Below are positions 1-8,092 of a stretch of 35,025 nt of DNA, in pieces (positions within the stretch are counted from its first letter, which is position 1; every line of letters starts with the position of its first letter). The notes beneath the pieces are model-generated. The model was not told the DNA's origin and did not search any database. It was given only the letters and a program-made list of their open reading frames with translations. The position numbers and the translations under genes were made by a program. Source of the stretch: a virus; IMG/VR virus record IMGVR_UViG_3300005264_000085, positions 1 to 35,025 of that record. One strand, 5' to 3'.

Positions 1-21
1 ATATTTAATTTTAATTAAAAG

Positions 22-38
22 TTATATTTATAAGTAAA
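22..38 (+). promoter_or_regulatory. Putative phage late promoter
   Basis: TTATATTTATAAGTAAA begins 28 nt before the ATG at 50. The same 17-mer occurs at 3837 and 7218 ahead of other head-module genes, and near-matches lie at 2627, 11932 (minus) and 19344 (minus). The AT-rich core resembles the TATAAATA-type late promoters of T4-like phages read in inverse orientation. The late role is inferred from its repeated position before structural genes. Confidence 0.6.
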
Positions 39-49
39 ACACATAAATT

Positions 50-598
50 ATGGCATATAAATTATTTACAGATAAAACTAAATTATTTGAGTGTGATGTT
101 AAATTGGAGGGGGCATCACTAGAGGAAACACAGGCAAGACTTGTAATTGAATCAGATAACCATAATATTTTACTTTATGGTAAGATTGATGAAAGTGGAA
201 CTTGTACAATACCAATTACAAAAATGAAAAGATTATTACCCGAAAATTCTGTTGGTAATATGAAATTAGAAATCATTGCAGAAGATACTTATTTTATTCC
301 ATGGGAAGATGCTTATGAAGTTGATACAAGCAAAAAGGTAACAGTAGAAGTTAAAAACAACACACAGAAAAAAGTTGTTAGTGAAAAGGCTGTTAGTGTT
401 GTTAATATTAATAGTGAAAAAACATTAATTGCAAATCCATTATTGGAACAATTTGATTCAATGGATATAAATTATAAAAAATTGCTAGAAAACAAAAAAA
501 CTTTATTACCAATTATTAAAAATTATTTTATTAGTATAGGAAGTAGCTCATTGAAAAAAGATATTAATGAGTTTATCACAATTTTAAAACAAAAGTAA
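50..598 (+). CDS. Head-module protein, structural type (unknown)
   Basis: A 182-aa protein with a beta-rich N-terminal half (residues 1-100, beginning MAYKLFTDKTKLFECDVKLE) and a lysine-rich helical C-terminus (about 125-182). In my recollection, proteins starting with this kind of segment recur next to structural genes in T4-like phages of marine and Bacteroidota hosts, without an assigned function. It has an ATG start 28 nt after the late-promoter motif and is followed 9 nt later by the next structural-type gene. There is no signal peptide or membrane segment. A virion or assembly role is inferred from context only. Confidence 0.6.
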   Translation: MAYKLFTDKTKLFECDVKLEGASLEETQARLVIESDNHNILLYGKIDESGTCTIPITKMKRLLPENSVGNMKLEIIAEDTYFIPWEDAYEVDTSKKVTVEVKNNTQKKVVSEKAVSVVNINSEKTLIANPLLEQFDSMDINYKKLLENKKTLLPIIKNYFISIGSSSLKKDINEFITILKQK

Positions 599-607
599 TA
601 GAAAAAC

Positions 608-1522
608 GTGGGTGATTTTACTGACCAATTTATTTGCAAAACATTTCAGAAAGTATTACATATTAATGATGATAATTACTTAGAAAATGGTACTGGTTCA
701 TTGGTGCAACCCAATGGTCTGGGTATTGATGTGTATGGTGAAAATACAATTATAAATACATACACACAAGGTATAAACTTCATTGGTGATGGTGTAACTA
801 CTACTAATAGTGGTAGTATTGTTAATGTTCATATATCAAGTAGTATCGAACCATCAAGTAGTTTGTGGAAACAAGCCGAAGATTTTATTTATTATGATAG
901 TGGTAGTGTTTATGTTTATGAAGAAATGGGTTCAAATCAAACATCCATTAGAACACACAATGAAACAGGATTACAAATAATTCAAGAAAAAATAGTTAGG
1001 ATCAATGGCTACCACACCAACAACAATACACCAACAATATCATTAGTTGATAATTATAGTTACAAACCACTTGGTATATTAACAAAAAATATAAATGATG
1101 GTGTAACCGATTTCATTTTAACTCGTGGTACATTACAAACGTCATTTCCAACAAACACAGCGAACATTGGTGAAATAATCTACACTGATGATAATGGTAA
1201 TTTAACTCTTACACAAACAATATACCCAGTTGGCCAAGTTGCAAATAAAACAGGTGTTATATATTTTGATTTTAGTCTTAATAATTCTAATTCCATACAA
1301 ACATTAGAAGGACATGGAAACCCAAATGGGGTTATAACTGCAACACAACCAACCCAATTATATCTTAATTTAGATGGAACTGATGGTACGAATTATACGC
1401 TGTGGGGTTGGAGTGATAATGATTCTTCTAATATGTGGAAACCCATACATCTTGATTGTAGTACAGAACAATTGGACAAAACTATAAATAGTAGTGCTAC
1501 AAATGAAACAACTTTAAATTGA
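608..1522 (+). CDS. Virion structural / tail-fibre-like protein
   Basis: A 304-aa protein starting with GTG 9 nt after the preceding stop. It is rich in Asn, Thr, Ser and Gly with short repeats of beta type (for example GSIVNVHISSS at about 75-85 and the region 240-275), typical of fibre, adhesin or capsid-decoration proteins of tailed phages. The region around 98-230 resembles the collagen-free head domain seen in phage fibre-like proteins that carry short numbered strands and loops. There are no enzymatic motifs. It lies in the putative late transcription unit that starts at 22. The exact virion position cannot be told from the sequence. Confidence 0.6.
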   Translation: MGDFTDQFICKTFQKVLHINDDNYLENGTGSLVQPNGLGIDVYGENTIINTYTQGINFIGDGVTTTNSGSIVNVHISSSIEPSSSLWKQAEDFIYYDSGSVYVYEEMGSNQTSIRTHNETGLQIIQEKIVRINGYHTNNNTPTISLVDNYSYKPLGILTKNINDGVTDFILTRGTLQTSFPTNTANIGEIIYTDDNGNLTLTQTIYPVGQVANKTGVIYFDFSLNNSNSIQTLEGHGNPNGVITATQPTQLYLNLDGTDGTNYTLWGWSDNDSSNMWKPIHLDCSTEQLDKTINSSATNETTLN

Positions 1523-1525
1523 TAT

Positions 1526-1696
1526 ATGGATAAAATATGTAAAAACTGCAAATATTTCATTAAAGGAACAAAAAAAGATAAAGATTTACTTAGTTGTGTT
1601 AATCCACGATATGAAAATGTAACTAGATGCTCACAAACACATTACAAAATAACACCAAATACGATGTGTATCATTAATAAATTTAAACCAAAATAA
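1526..1696 (+). CDS. Small Cys-rich protein (putative zinc-binding)
   Basis: A 56-aa protein starting ATG, 3 nt after the stop of the previous gene. It reads MDKICKNCKYF... with four or five cysteines: C5 and C8 as a CxxC knuckle, then C24, C35 and C48. The spacing suggests a small zinc-binding protein, but no family is recognised. It is the last gene of the first plus-strand unit and faces the minus-strand gene at 1714-2211; no clear hairpin separates them. Confidence 0.6.
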   Translation: MDKICKNCKYFIKGTKKDKDLLSCVNPRYENVTRCSQTHYKITPNTMCIINKFKPK

Positions 1697-1713
1697 CATT
1701 ATATTTTCCGTAT

Positions 1714-2211
1714 TTATTTGTTGTTATTTCCAAACCCATGATATTTATTATTTAATTTAATTATATTTTTCTTTAATGTCAATATTCTCATAGTTCCCAA
1801 CTTAGCAAGTTTGAACATTAATTGTTCATCCCATTTAACACATTCTTTATTGTTTATTGGTTTTCTTACTTCTTTGATTTTAAACTTATCATTTATAACA
1901 TATAATCCAGCACGCGCTGGAATTTCGGTTAATGCAATTTCTTCTAATTTTTCGGGTACACAAAAATAAAAATATTTTATATGATTGTGTAAATGACTAT
2001 GTTTCTTATTTTTATCTGTGAGTAAGTCAGCCTTACTTATTTTGATTTCTATTTCAGTTGCATAACCAGTTGGTGTCAAAATTAATAAATCACACTCATG
2101 CAATCCTATACCTAGCCCCCAACTAACATTAGGTACTATTAGTTTTTTGTTAACTTTATAGTGCATCATTAATGCCACTTCTATGTCTATTGTTTTCAAT
2201 TTATTAATCAT
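1714..2211 (-). CDS. MmcB-like PD-(D/E)XK nuclease-fold protein
   Basis: A 165-aa protein. Residues about 37-58 show E-x-D followed by TEIEIKISKAD, a pattern of the PD-(D/E)XK nuclease fold (acidic residue, then E-x-K). The arrangement matches proteins annotated as MmcB-family DNA-repair nucleases, which phages and bacteria both carry. A histidine-rich stretch (KKHSHLHNHIKYF, about 70-82) follows the active-site region, as in that family. It is transcribed against the neighbouring structural genes and may be an inserted accessory gene. The fold call is reasonable; the substrate is unknown. Confidence 0.6.
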   Translation of the reverse strand: MINKLKTIDIEVALMMHYKVNKKLIVPNVSWGLGIGLHECDLLILTPTGYATEIEIKISKADLLTDKNKKHSHLHNHIKYFYFCVPEKLEEIALTEIPARAGLYVINDKFKIKEVRKPINNKECVKWDEQLMFKLAKLGTMRILTLKKNIIKLNNKYHGFGNNNK

Positions 2212-2232
2212 TTGTTTATTTGGTGGTTAATA

Positions 2233-2506
2233 TCACTTATCTAATTTACTTATGTTATATAAAATATATGTATCAAACATTGCTGTGTTTGTGTCGCCTT
2301 TTATTTTTGACTTCCAATTAGATATTTCTTCATTTGTTAAATGGTTCATCCACTCAAATGGTTGGTCTTTATTGACTTTTGGCTTATCTTTTAGGTGTTT
2401 CCAACCTTGATAAACATCTTGTTATTTTATATTACTTATTAATTATATTTAAATATTCTTCCGCTTTAGCTTGTGTGGTTGTATTAGTATTCCATTTTTG
2501 ATTGTG
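2233..2506 (-). pseudogene. Decayed gene remnant, two coding-like fragments
   Basis: This 440-bp gap between genes holds two minus-strand open stretches with no start codon at their beginning, in different frames. The upstream one (2506-2432) ends ...TTTQAKAEEYLNIINK-stop. The downstream one (2421-2233) runs DVYQGWKHLKDK... to ISKLDK-stop and has only an internal Met. Both read like genuine protein C-termini with normal codon use rather than random AT-rich sequence. They could be two halves of one frame-disrupted gene or two separate truncated genes. Nothing else is seen between 2212 and 2620. Confidence 0.4.
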
Positions 2507-2626
2507 TTATAAATGATTAATTATTTACAATAGTAATCATAATTTAGTTATAAACCAAATTTATTTTCATTTTATTTGTTAAATATTTGGGTTATAATTA
2601 ACAACACCAAATAAAAATATACAATA

Positions 2627-2643
2627 TTATATTTATATTAAAA
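2627..2643 (+). promoter_or_regulatory. Putative late promoter variant
   Basis: TTATATTTATATTAAAA matches the first 11 bases of the late motif and lies 24 nt before the ATG of the HD-domain gene at 2651. The match is weaker than at 22, 3837 and 7218. Confidence 0.45.
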
Positions 2644-2650
2644 ACAAATT

Positions 2651-3805
2651 ATGATTATTATACCAAAATCAAATTCATTCCAATTACACAAATCATTAAA
2701 TGAAAATCCAGATACTGTTTTTGATTATAGAACTATAAAGGCAAATGCAGAAGATAAAGATGCTTATGCTTTTTTCTTTTATCGTGGCTTATTTTATCCT
2801 GCACCTAGAGCTAGTATGTATCATTATGATATTGCACGAGATAACGGTATTCCCGAAAAGAAAACTGTTGATTTGGGTAGAATATGGACTGATAAGAAAA
2901 TCATTAGCTTGTGGAAAGACTTAGAAACTATAAAACAAATAAAGTCTTTAGCAAGTGAATTAGATGACAGTTATGGTGTTAACATATTATCATCAAATTG
3001 GAAATTTAATATCACAATCGGGACAGCAGAAGAATTGGAATATTATAATCAGTATTTTGGTAATAATGATTTACAGATTGATAGTGAGGTACTAGTACCA
3101 TTTAAGGATTTATATTTAGTAAGTGGGAAACACAAACAACGAATTGACCACATGATTTCACCAATGAAAAAAGAAAAGAGAAAAGTACCTGATGGTTGGG
3201 GTAGTAAATACAAAAAATCGTTAAAACAACGATTTCAACAAGAAAATAAACATACAATAAAACAAGTAATAAACGAAGAAGTAGAACAGTTATTATTTGA
3301 AAAAGCGATGTCTGAATTACCGTTATATCCACGAGCGTTAAAGTTTGCTGATTATATACATAGAAATCAAATTAGAAAATATAGTGGTGAAAAATATATA
3401 AATCATCCATTAGCAGTTTCATTTATACTTAATCAGTGGGGTTATAATACATGGTATCAAGCAATAGCATTACTCCATGATGTTGTGGAAGATGCAAATA
3501 ATGTACAAGCTACTATAAAATTAATTAAAAAATATTTTGGAAATAAAATATTAAAAATAGTGAAATCATTATCACACGATAAATCAAAAGTGAATTATCA
3601 AGAATATTTATTAAACCTTGCACAAACAGATAAAAATGCGTTTATTATCAAAACTGCTGATATGTGGAGTAACTTAAATGACAATGCAAGTGTGAAACAA
3701 ATACTAAAATATTCAAAGGCAATTAAATATTTGGTTGATAATAACATCAAAAACATACCAAAAAGATTACTTAATTTAAGCAACAAAGTACTAAGTAAAC
3801 TATAA
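2651..3805 (+). CDS. HD-domain (p)ppGpp hydrolase-like protein with unknown N-terminal domain
   Basis: A 384-aa protein. Residues about 225-350 match the RelA/SpoT/MESH1 hydrolase domain: an HRNQIRKYSGEKYINHP segment, LLHDVVED, a KYFGNKILKIVKSL helix, and IIKTADMWSNL. The metal and catalytic set is present: H252, H276, D277, E280, D281 and D337, with the same H-to-HD spacing (24) as in bacterial SpoT-type enzymes. There is no synthetase, TGS or ACT domain. The N-terminal 200 residues, aromatic-rich and then a basic stretch at 160-200, are not recognised. The gene sits directly before the portal gene behind a late-type promoter. It probably degrades (p)ppGpp or a related alarmone. An alternative is a structural protein that carries an HD passenger domain. 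Confidence 0.7.
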   Translation: MIIIPKSNSFQLHKSLNENPDTVFDYRTIKANAEDKDAYAFFFYRGLFYPAPRASMYHYDIARDNGIPEKKTVDLGRIWTDKKIISLWKDLETIKQIKSLASELDDSYGVNILSSNWKFNITIGTAEELEYYNQYFGNNDLQIDSEVLVPFKDLYLVSGKHKQRIDHMISPMKKEKRKVPDGWGSKYKKSLKQRFQQENKHTIKQVINEEVEQLLFEKAMSELPLYPRALKFADYIHRNQIRKYSGEKYINHPLAVSFILNQWGYNTWYQAIALLHDVVEDANNVQATIKLIKKYFGNKILKIVKSLSHDKSKVNYQEYLLNLAQTDKNAFIIKTADMWSNLNDNASVKQILKYSKAIKYLVDNNIKNIPKRLLNLSNKVLSKL

Positions 3806-3836
3806 TTAATTGGTTTTTTAATAATATTATTTTTTA

Positions 3837-3853
3837 TTATATTTATAAGTAAA
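3837..3853 (+). promoter_or_regulatory. Putative phage late promoter (portal gene)
   Basis: An exact copy of the 17-mer TTATATTTATAAGTAAA, again 28 nt before the start codon (ATG at 3865). Confidence 0.6.
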
Positions 3854-3864
3854 AATATAAATAC

Positions 3865-6800
3865 ATGGCTAATAATACTGATTTTTTTGGTAGATTACAA
3901 CGTTTGATTAGTAATAGTGTACTAATTAAAACTAAAGGACACTCAAAAATACGAAACTTTGATATAGATAAAATACAATCTCATATAGACTTAGCATCTA
4001 ATAAATTTGTTGATTCACAATTTTCACGTGCATATAGCAAAAGTGGTGTGGCAGATGACTATCTAAATGCGTATGGTATGTCAATTTCACGTAATGAGTT
4101 GTATGCTGATTATGAGTTAATGGATAGGGATGGTAGATTAGCATCAGCCTTAGATGTGTACGCAGAAGAATGTGTGGCAGGAACTACCACAATACCATTA
4201 TTGGATGGGTCAAAATTATCAATAAAAGAATTATATGATAAAAAATATACTGATTTTTGGGTATATTCAATTGATGAAAATAATAAATTTATACCACAAA
4301 AATGTGAGCGTGTTGCATATAATGGTAAACAGGGAATGTATCGCATTACATTAGATGACGGAACTATTATAAATGCAACTGCAAACCACTTGTGGGTTAA
4401 ACCAAATGGTGAATTAATAAATACAAAGGATTTACAAATAGATGATAGTTTAAGTGTATTTGCAACAACCACGTCTAATAATAAAACTATGCCTGGTTAT
4501 GAAAAAATTAAAAATAATGGTACATGGGATTACACACATAGATTAGTGGCGAATAATGATGTATCATTAAAATTAGACAAGCAAATCAAAAGAGATATTT
4601 CAGATGAAACATTATATATTCATCATGCATCATTTGACAAACGCAACAATTCACCAGAAAAATTGATATGGTTAAATAGGCGTGACCACATGTTAGAACA
4701 CGCAAAATTTAATAAGAATTTGTGGAGTGACCCAATTAGAGCTGAAATATATAAGGAGAAAAGTAGAATTGCACATAAAAACTATTGGACACCAGAGCTA
4801 CGTAAACAAGTATCAATTAGACAACGAAAATTCATGCAAGAACATACGGCGAACATGACACAACAAGAACGCAATGATACGTATGGATTAAAGGGTAATC
4901 TGAATGGTATGTTTGGTCGAAATAAAGCCACTGATAATGGTAATTATAATTTCAAAGTAAAACGCCCACATAAATTAACAGATGAAGAAATATCCAATAT
5001 TATAATAGATATTAAAACAAATAAACTCAATAAAAAAACAGTATCAAAAAAATATAATTTATTGTATCATGACATACCTAGATTATATGAAATAATTACT
5101 AACAAATTATCATTAAAATCTATACACGAATTAAAAAGCCCTAGTTATGAGTTAAAAACTAAATATTCATTAGGTGATGTTCGTACTAGATTATATTCAT
5201 TGATTGCAAATGGAGTAAAACAATCTAAATTATTAGAAGAGTTAAGTGTCAGTTTTAATACTGAAAAACGTAAGTTGCAACATTTTGTAAAACAATATGG
5301 CTATACAGTTACTGATTTGGTTCATAGTAATAACCATAAAGTAAAAAACATTGAAAAAATTGGTACAGAAGATGCTTATGATTTGGTGAATGTTGGTAAT
5401 AGTCATATATATGCAATTGAAACTAATGATGGTGGTAAACTATTTTGTCACAATTGTACAACAAAATCTGAATATGGAAAAGTTTTAACAATCAAAACTG
5501 ATAATGAAGAAATTAATGATTCATTGGAAAATTTATTTTACGACATATTAAATATTAATTTTAATCTATATTCTTGGGTTAGATTATTGGCAAAATATGG
5601 TGATATGTTTTTAAAATTAGACATTACCGAAAAAATAGGAATTGTTAATGCACAACCATTATCTGCATATGCTGTAAATAGAATTGAAACCAATGGCAGT
5701 AACGAAGAGGTAACATTTCAATATACGCCAGATAATGCAAATTCCAAACAAATAACAAATAACAAAGATAATATATTACAGAATTATGAAATGATTCACA
5801 TGCGGCTATTAGCAGATACAAACTTTTTACCTTTCGGGAAATCTATTTTGGAAAATGGTAGAAAGGAGTGGAAAAAACTAATATTGTTAGAAGATGCAAT
5901 GTTAATACAGCGTATTATGAGAGCACCTGAAAGACGGATTTTCAAAATTGATGTTGGTAACATCCCACCAAATGAGGTTGAGCCATATATGAATCAAATC
6001 ATTGCAAAGATGAAAAAGACACCGTTCATCGACCCAAAAACAGGTGATTATCAATTAAACTTTAACTTACAAAACTCACTAGAAGATTTCTTTATACCTG
6101 TTAGAGGTGGCAATAGTGGTACTGAAATTGATACGTTAAGTGGAATGGAGTGGAGTGGAATGGATGACATAGAATATGTTATGAATAATGTATTAGCATC
6201 ATTAAAAATCCCACGTTCATTTTTAACATTTGAAGACCAGATGAATGCTAAGGCAAATTTAGCAAGTGAAGATGTTAGATTTAGTCGGTCGGTTGAACGC
6301 ATACAAAGAGTGGTAGAAAGTGAGTTATCTAAAATAGCAATAATACACCTAGTAACACAAGGGTTTGATGATGTAGATTTAACTGAGTTTGAATTAAATC
6401 TGACAATATCATCAAAATTAGCAGAAGAAGAGCGTATTGACAATTGGAGTAATAAGTTAAGCCTAGCAACAGATTTCATAGATTCTAAATTGGTTAGTAG
6501 AGATTGGGTATATGAACACATATTAAATATGACTGATTTGGAATCCGATGAAGAAGAAGTTAAAATCATCAAAGATTTAAAATTGATGTTTAGATACCAA
6601 CAAATTGAAGATGAGGGCAATGACCCAGCAGAAACAAATGAAACAAGTGGTACAGATATAGATGAGCAATTGAATAAAGACACAAAAAGTAAAGGGTTAG
6701 ATGTAGAAGAAAAAAACGCAAAACGTAAAAGACTACAACAAATAACATTTGCAAAACAAATAGCAGATAATAAAATGACATCTAATAAAAAGCAAATAAT

Positions 6801-6882
6801 CAAGTACAATCGAAATAAATACAGATTAAATAAACTTAAAAAAACAAGCATACTAGATTTAAAAAATATATTAAAAGATTAA
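3865..6882 (+). CDS. Portal vertex protein (T4 gp20-like) interrupted by an intein
   Basis: A 1005-aa precursor. The exteins (residues 1-102 and 531-1005, 577 aa after splicing) match T4-type portal proteins: an N-terminal region ending YELMDRDGRLASALDVYAEE, then TTKSEYGKVL, VRLLAKYGDMFLKLD, the stretch around RRIFKIDVGNIPP and the stem/clip part up to about residue 860. The spliced length is close to the 524 aa of T4 gp20. The portal forms the dodecameric ring at one capsid vertex through which DNA is packaged. The intein lies within the conserved Asp/Glu-Glu-(Ser/Cys)-Thr-Thr-Lys segment. The C-terminal about 100 residues are highly charged. The next gene starts 3 nt after the stop. Confidence 0.9.
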   Translation: MANNTDFFGRLQRLISNSVLIKTKGHSKIRNFDIDKIQSHIDLASNKFVDSQFSRAYSKSGVADDYLNAYGMSISRNELYADYELMDRDGRLASALDVYAEECVAGTTTIPLLDGSKLSIKELYDKKYTDFWVYSIDENNKFIPQKCERVAYNGKQGMYRITLDDGTIINATANHLWVKPNGELINTKDLQIDDSLSVFATTTSNNKTMPGYEKIKNNGTWDYTHRLVANNDVSLKLDKQIKRDISDETLYIHHASFDKRNNSPEKLIWLNRRDHMLEHAKFNKNLWSDPIRAEIYKEKSRIAHKNYWTPELRKQVSIRQRKFMQEHTANMTQQERNDTYGLKGNLNGMFGRNKATDNGNYNFKVKRPHKLTDEEISNIIIDIKTNKLNKKTVSKKYNLLYHDIPRLYEIITNKLSLKSIHELKSPSYELKTKYSLGDVRTRLYSLIANGVKQSKLLEELSVSFNTEKRKLQHFVKQYGYTVTDLVHSNNHKVKNIEKIGTEDAYDLVNVGNSHIYAIETNDGGKLFCHNCTTKSEYGKVLTIKTDNEEINDSLENLFYDILNINFNLYSWVRLLAKYGDMFLKLDITEKIGIVNAQPLSAYAVNRIETNGSNEEVTFQYTPDNANSKQITNNKDNILQNYEMIHMRLLADTNFLPFGKSILENGRKEWKKLILLEDAMLIQRIMRAPERRIFKIDVGNIPPNEVEPYMNQIIAKMKKTPFIDPKTGDYQLNFNLQNSLEDFFIPVRGGNSGTEIDTLSGMEWSGMDDIEYVMNNVLASLKIPRSFLTFEDQMNAKANLASEDVRFSRSVERIQRVVESELSKIAIIHLVTQGFDDVDLTEFELNLTISSKLAEEERIDNWSNKLSLATDFIDSKLVSRDWVYEHILNMTDLESDEEEVKIIKDLKLMFRYQQIEDEGNDPAETNETSGTDIDEQLNKDTKSKGLDVEEKNAKRKRLQQITFAKQIADNKMTSNKKQIIKYNRNKYRLNKLKKTSILDLKNILKD
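4171..5454 (+). mobile_element. Intein (428 aa) with HNH homing endonuclease, in the portal gene
   Basis: Precursor residues C103-N530. Block A is CVAGTTTIPLLDG. Block B has the TANH histidine (172-175). Block F is YDLVNVGNSHIYAIE and block G ends LFCHN followed by the +1 residue Cys531. Between them lies an HNH nuclease: HRLVAN at about 225, IHHASFDKRNN at 252-262, then LIWLNRRDHMLEH. A NUMOD3-like GNLNGMFGRN (344-353) and helix-turn-helix-like segments (371-490) follow, as in phage homing nucleases. All residues for protein splicing (Cys1, block B His, terminal His-Asn, +1 Cys) are present, so it should be active. Confidence 0.9.
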
Positions 6883-6885
6883 ACC

Positions 6886-7197
6886 ATGTTAAAGAAAAAT
6901 ACACACCAAGAACAATTTAAAACTAATGATAATACAAATAACACAATCATTAATGATACACAAATTGACCCATCACTATTAAAAGAATTAACTTCATTAC
7001 AAAATGATTATGATGAATTAGTAGTCCAATTTGGTAGTGTTCAAATGCGACAATTGTTGTTAGATGAAGAAACAGCAACATTAAATTTACAATATAATAA
7101 AACAAGAGCAACCGAAACCAGAATAATGGAAACAATTAAATCTAAATATGGCGATGTTAATATTGATATGGGAAAAGGTATGTTTATTGCGAAATAA
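6886..7197 (+). CDS. Small coiled-coil head-module protein
   Basis: A 103-aa protein with a polar Asn/Thr-rich N-terminus (1-28) followed by one long predicted helix or coiled coil (about 30-92) with regular Leu, Ile and Met spacing. It starts 3 nt after the portal stop, so it is translationally linked. Small coiled-coil proteins are common beside portal genes in T4-like phages, but no specific family is recognised. Confidence 0.6.
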   Translation: MLKKNTHQEQFKTNDNTNNTIINDTQIDPSLLKELTSLQNDYDELVVQFGSVQMRQLLLDEETATLNLQYNKTRATETRIMETIKSKYGDVNIDMGKGMFIAK

Positions 7198-7217
7198 AAT
7201 ATTTTTTAATAATTTTT

Positions 7218-7234
7218 TTATATTTATAAGTAAA
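7218..7234 (+). promoter_or_regulatory. Putative phage late promoter
   Basis: A third exact copy of the 17-mer found at 22 and 3837. It predicts a transcript and a start codon near 7246-7256, which matches the upstream extension of the following reading frame rather than its first ATG at 7409. Confidence 0.6.
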
Positions 7235-7249
7235 CAAATATTGTAATAA

Positions 7250-8092
7250 AATAAATTAAAAAACACAGGGATTTTATTTGAATTACTCACAAAGCAAATA
7301 ACATCAGACATTTTATCTGAACAAGATACAAAATCAACTAATATATTACAGAAATATTTTAATATCAATACCGAATTAGGTAAGGAATTACATTTATATC
7401 AATCGTTGATGAATGATAAATTTAAAACCTATAAAGAATCCGAATTATTGGTTAGTACTGTATTAGAATCTGTTCGACAATTAGATAAAACTAAGTTAAA
7501 AACAGAAAAATATAATTTAGTTGGGATGCTAAAAGAACAATACTCGTTGAAAACATTCCTAAAAACGAAAATAACAAACTATACGTTATTGGCTTCGATT
7601 TATAAATTATTTGAACATAACAAAGGTAAAAATATTTCACCAAGTGAAATCGTTTCGTCAAAGACATTTTTAATTAATCATATCCTATCAAATACTAAAG
7701 TAAGCAAACAAGAAGAATTGCAGGAGTATAAGCAACTTGATGAAGATTTAAGAATGTTAACATATAAATTAATAGTTGAAAAATTTAATTCAAAGTATAT
7801 AAATTTAGAAGAAAATCAAAAAGACATATTAAAAAATTATATATACAACATATCTAATTCAGTCAAATTGAAAGAATATATTGATAAAAAAATATTAGAC
7901 ATAAGAGTGAAATTTTCTAATATAATACCTACATTAACAAATACACAATTAAAAGTTAAATTAGAACAATTAACTGAACAAATTCATAATAATTTTAAAG
8001 GTGCTACTTCAACAGAAACGCACATATTAAATATTATGAGATATTATCAAATTATTAACGACTTAAAAAAACTAAACAATGAAACAAAATAA
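7250..8092 (+). CDS. Head-module protein, non-canonical or lost start codon
   Basis: The first ATG in frame is at 7409 (227 aa), but the frame is open back to 7250 and the added residues look coding: KLKNTGILFELLTKQITSDI then a segment ending TELGKELHLYQSL. In my recollection, similar segments begin a protein near the portal gene in other T4-like phages. The late promoter at 7218-7234 also fits a start near 7250. No ATG, GTG or TTG lies between 7250 and 7405 in this frame. Initiation may use ATT (7271) or another rare codon, or the start may be lost through mutation or a read error. The protein is helical and charged throughout. The true length is about 273-280 aa. The function is unknown. 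Confidence 0.6.
   Translation, partial: NKLKNTGILFELLTKQITSDILSEQDTKSTNILQKYFNINTELGKELHLYQSLMNDKFKTYKESELLVSTVLESVRQLDKTKLKTEKYNLVGMLKEQYSLKTFLKTKITNYTLLASIYKLFEHNKGKNISPSEIVSSKTFLINHILSNTKVSKQEELQEYKQLDEDLRMLTYKLIVEKFNSKYINLEENQKDILKNYIYNISNSVKLKEYIDKKILDIRVKFSNIIPTLTNTQLKVKLEQLTEQIHNNFKGATSTETHILNIMRYYQIINDLKKLNNETK

Noticed and set aside
3102-3332. Minus-strand frame with hydrophobic Leu/Val-rich translation inside the HD-domain gene
   Set aside because: It is a shadow of the plus-strand gene. AT-rich Asn/Lys coding sequence gives Leu/Phe-rich antisense translations.
4110-4472. 120-aa minus-strand frame across the N-terminal intein junction
   Set aside because: Antisense to the portal/intein reading frame, which has clear family motifs.
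6051-6851. A 266-aa minus-strand frame inside the portal gene
   Set aside because: It is antisense to well-supported portal coding sequence, has Ser/Leu/Phe-rich content without motifs, and no promoter or operon context.
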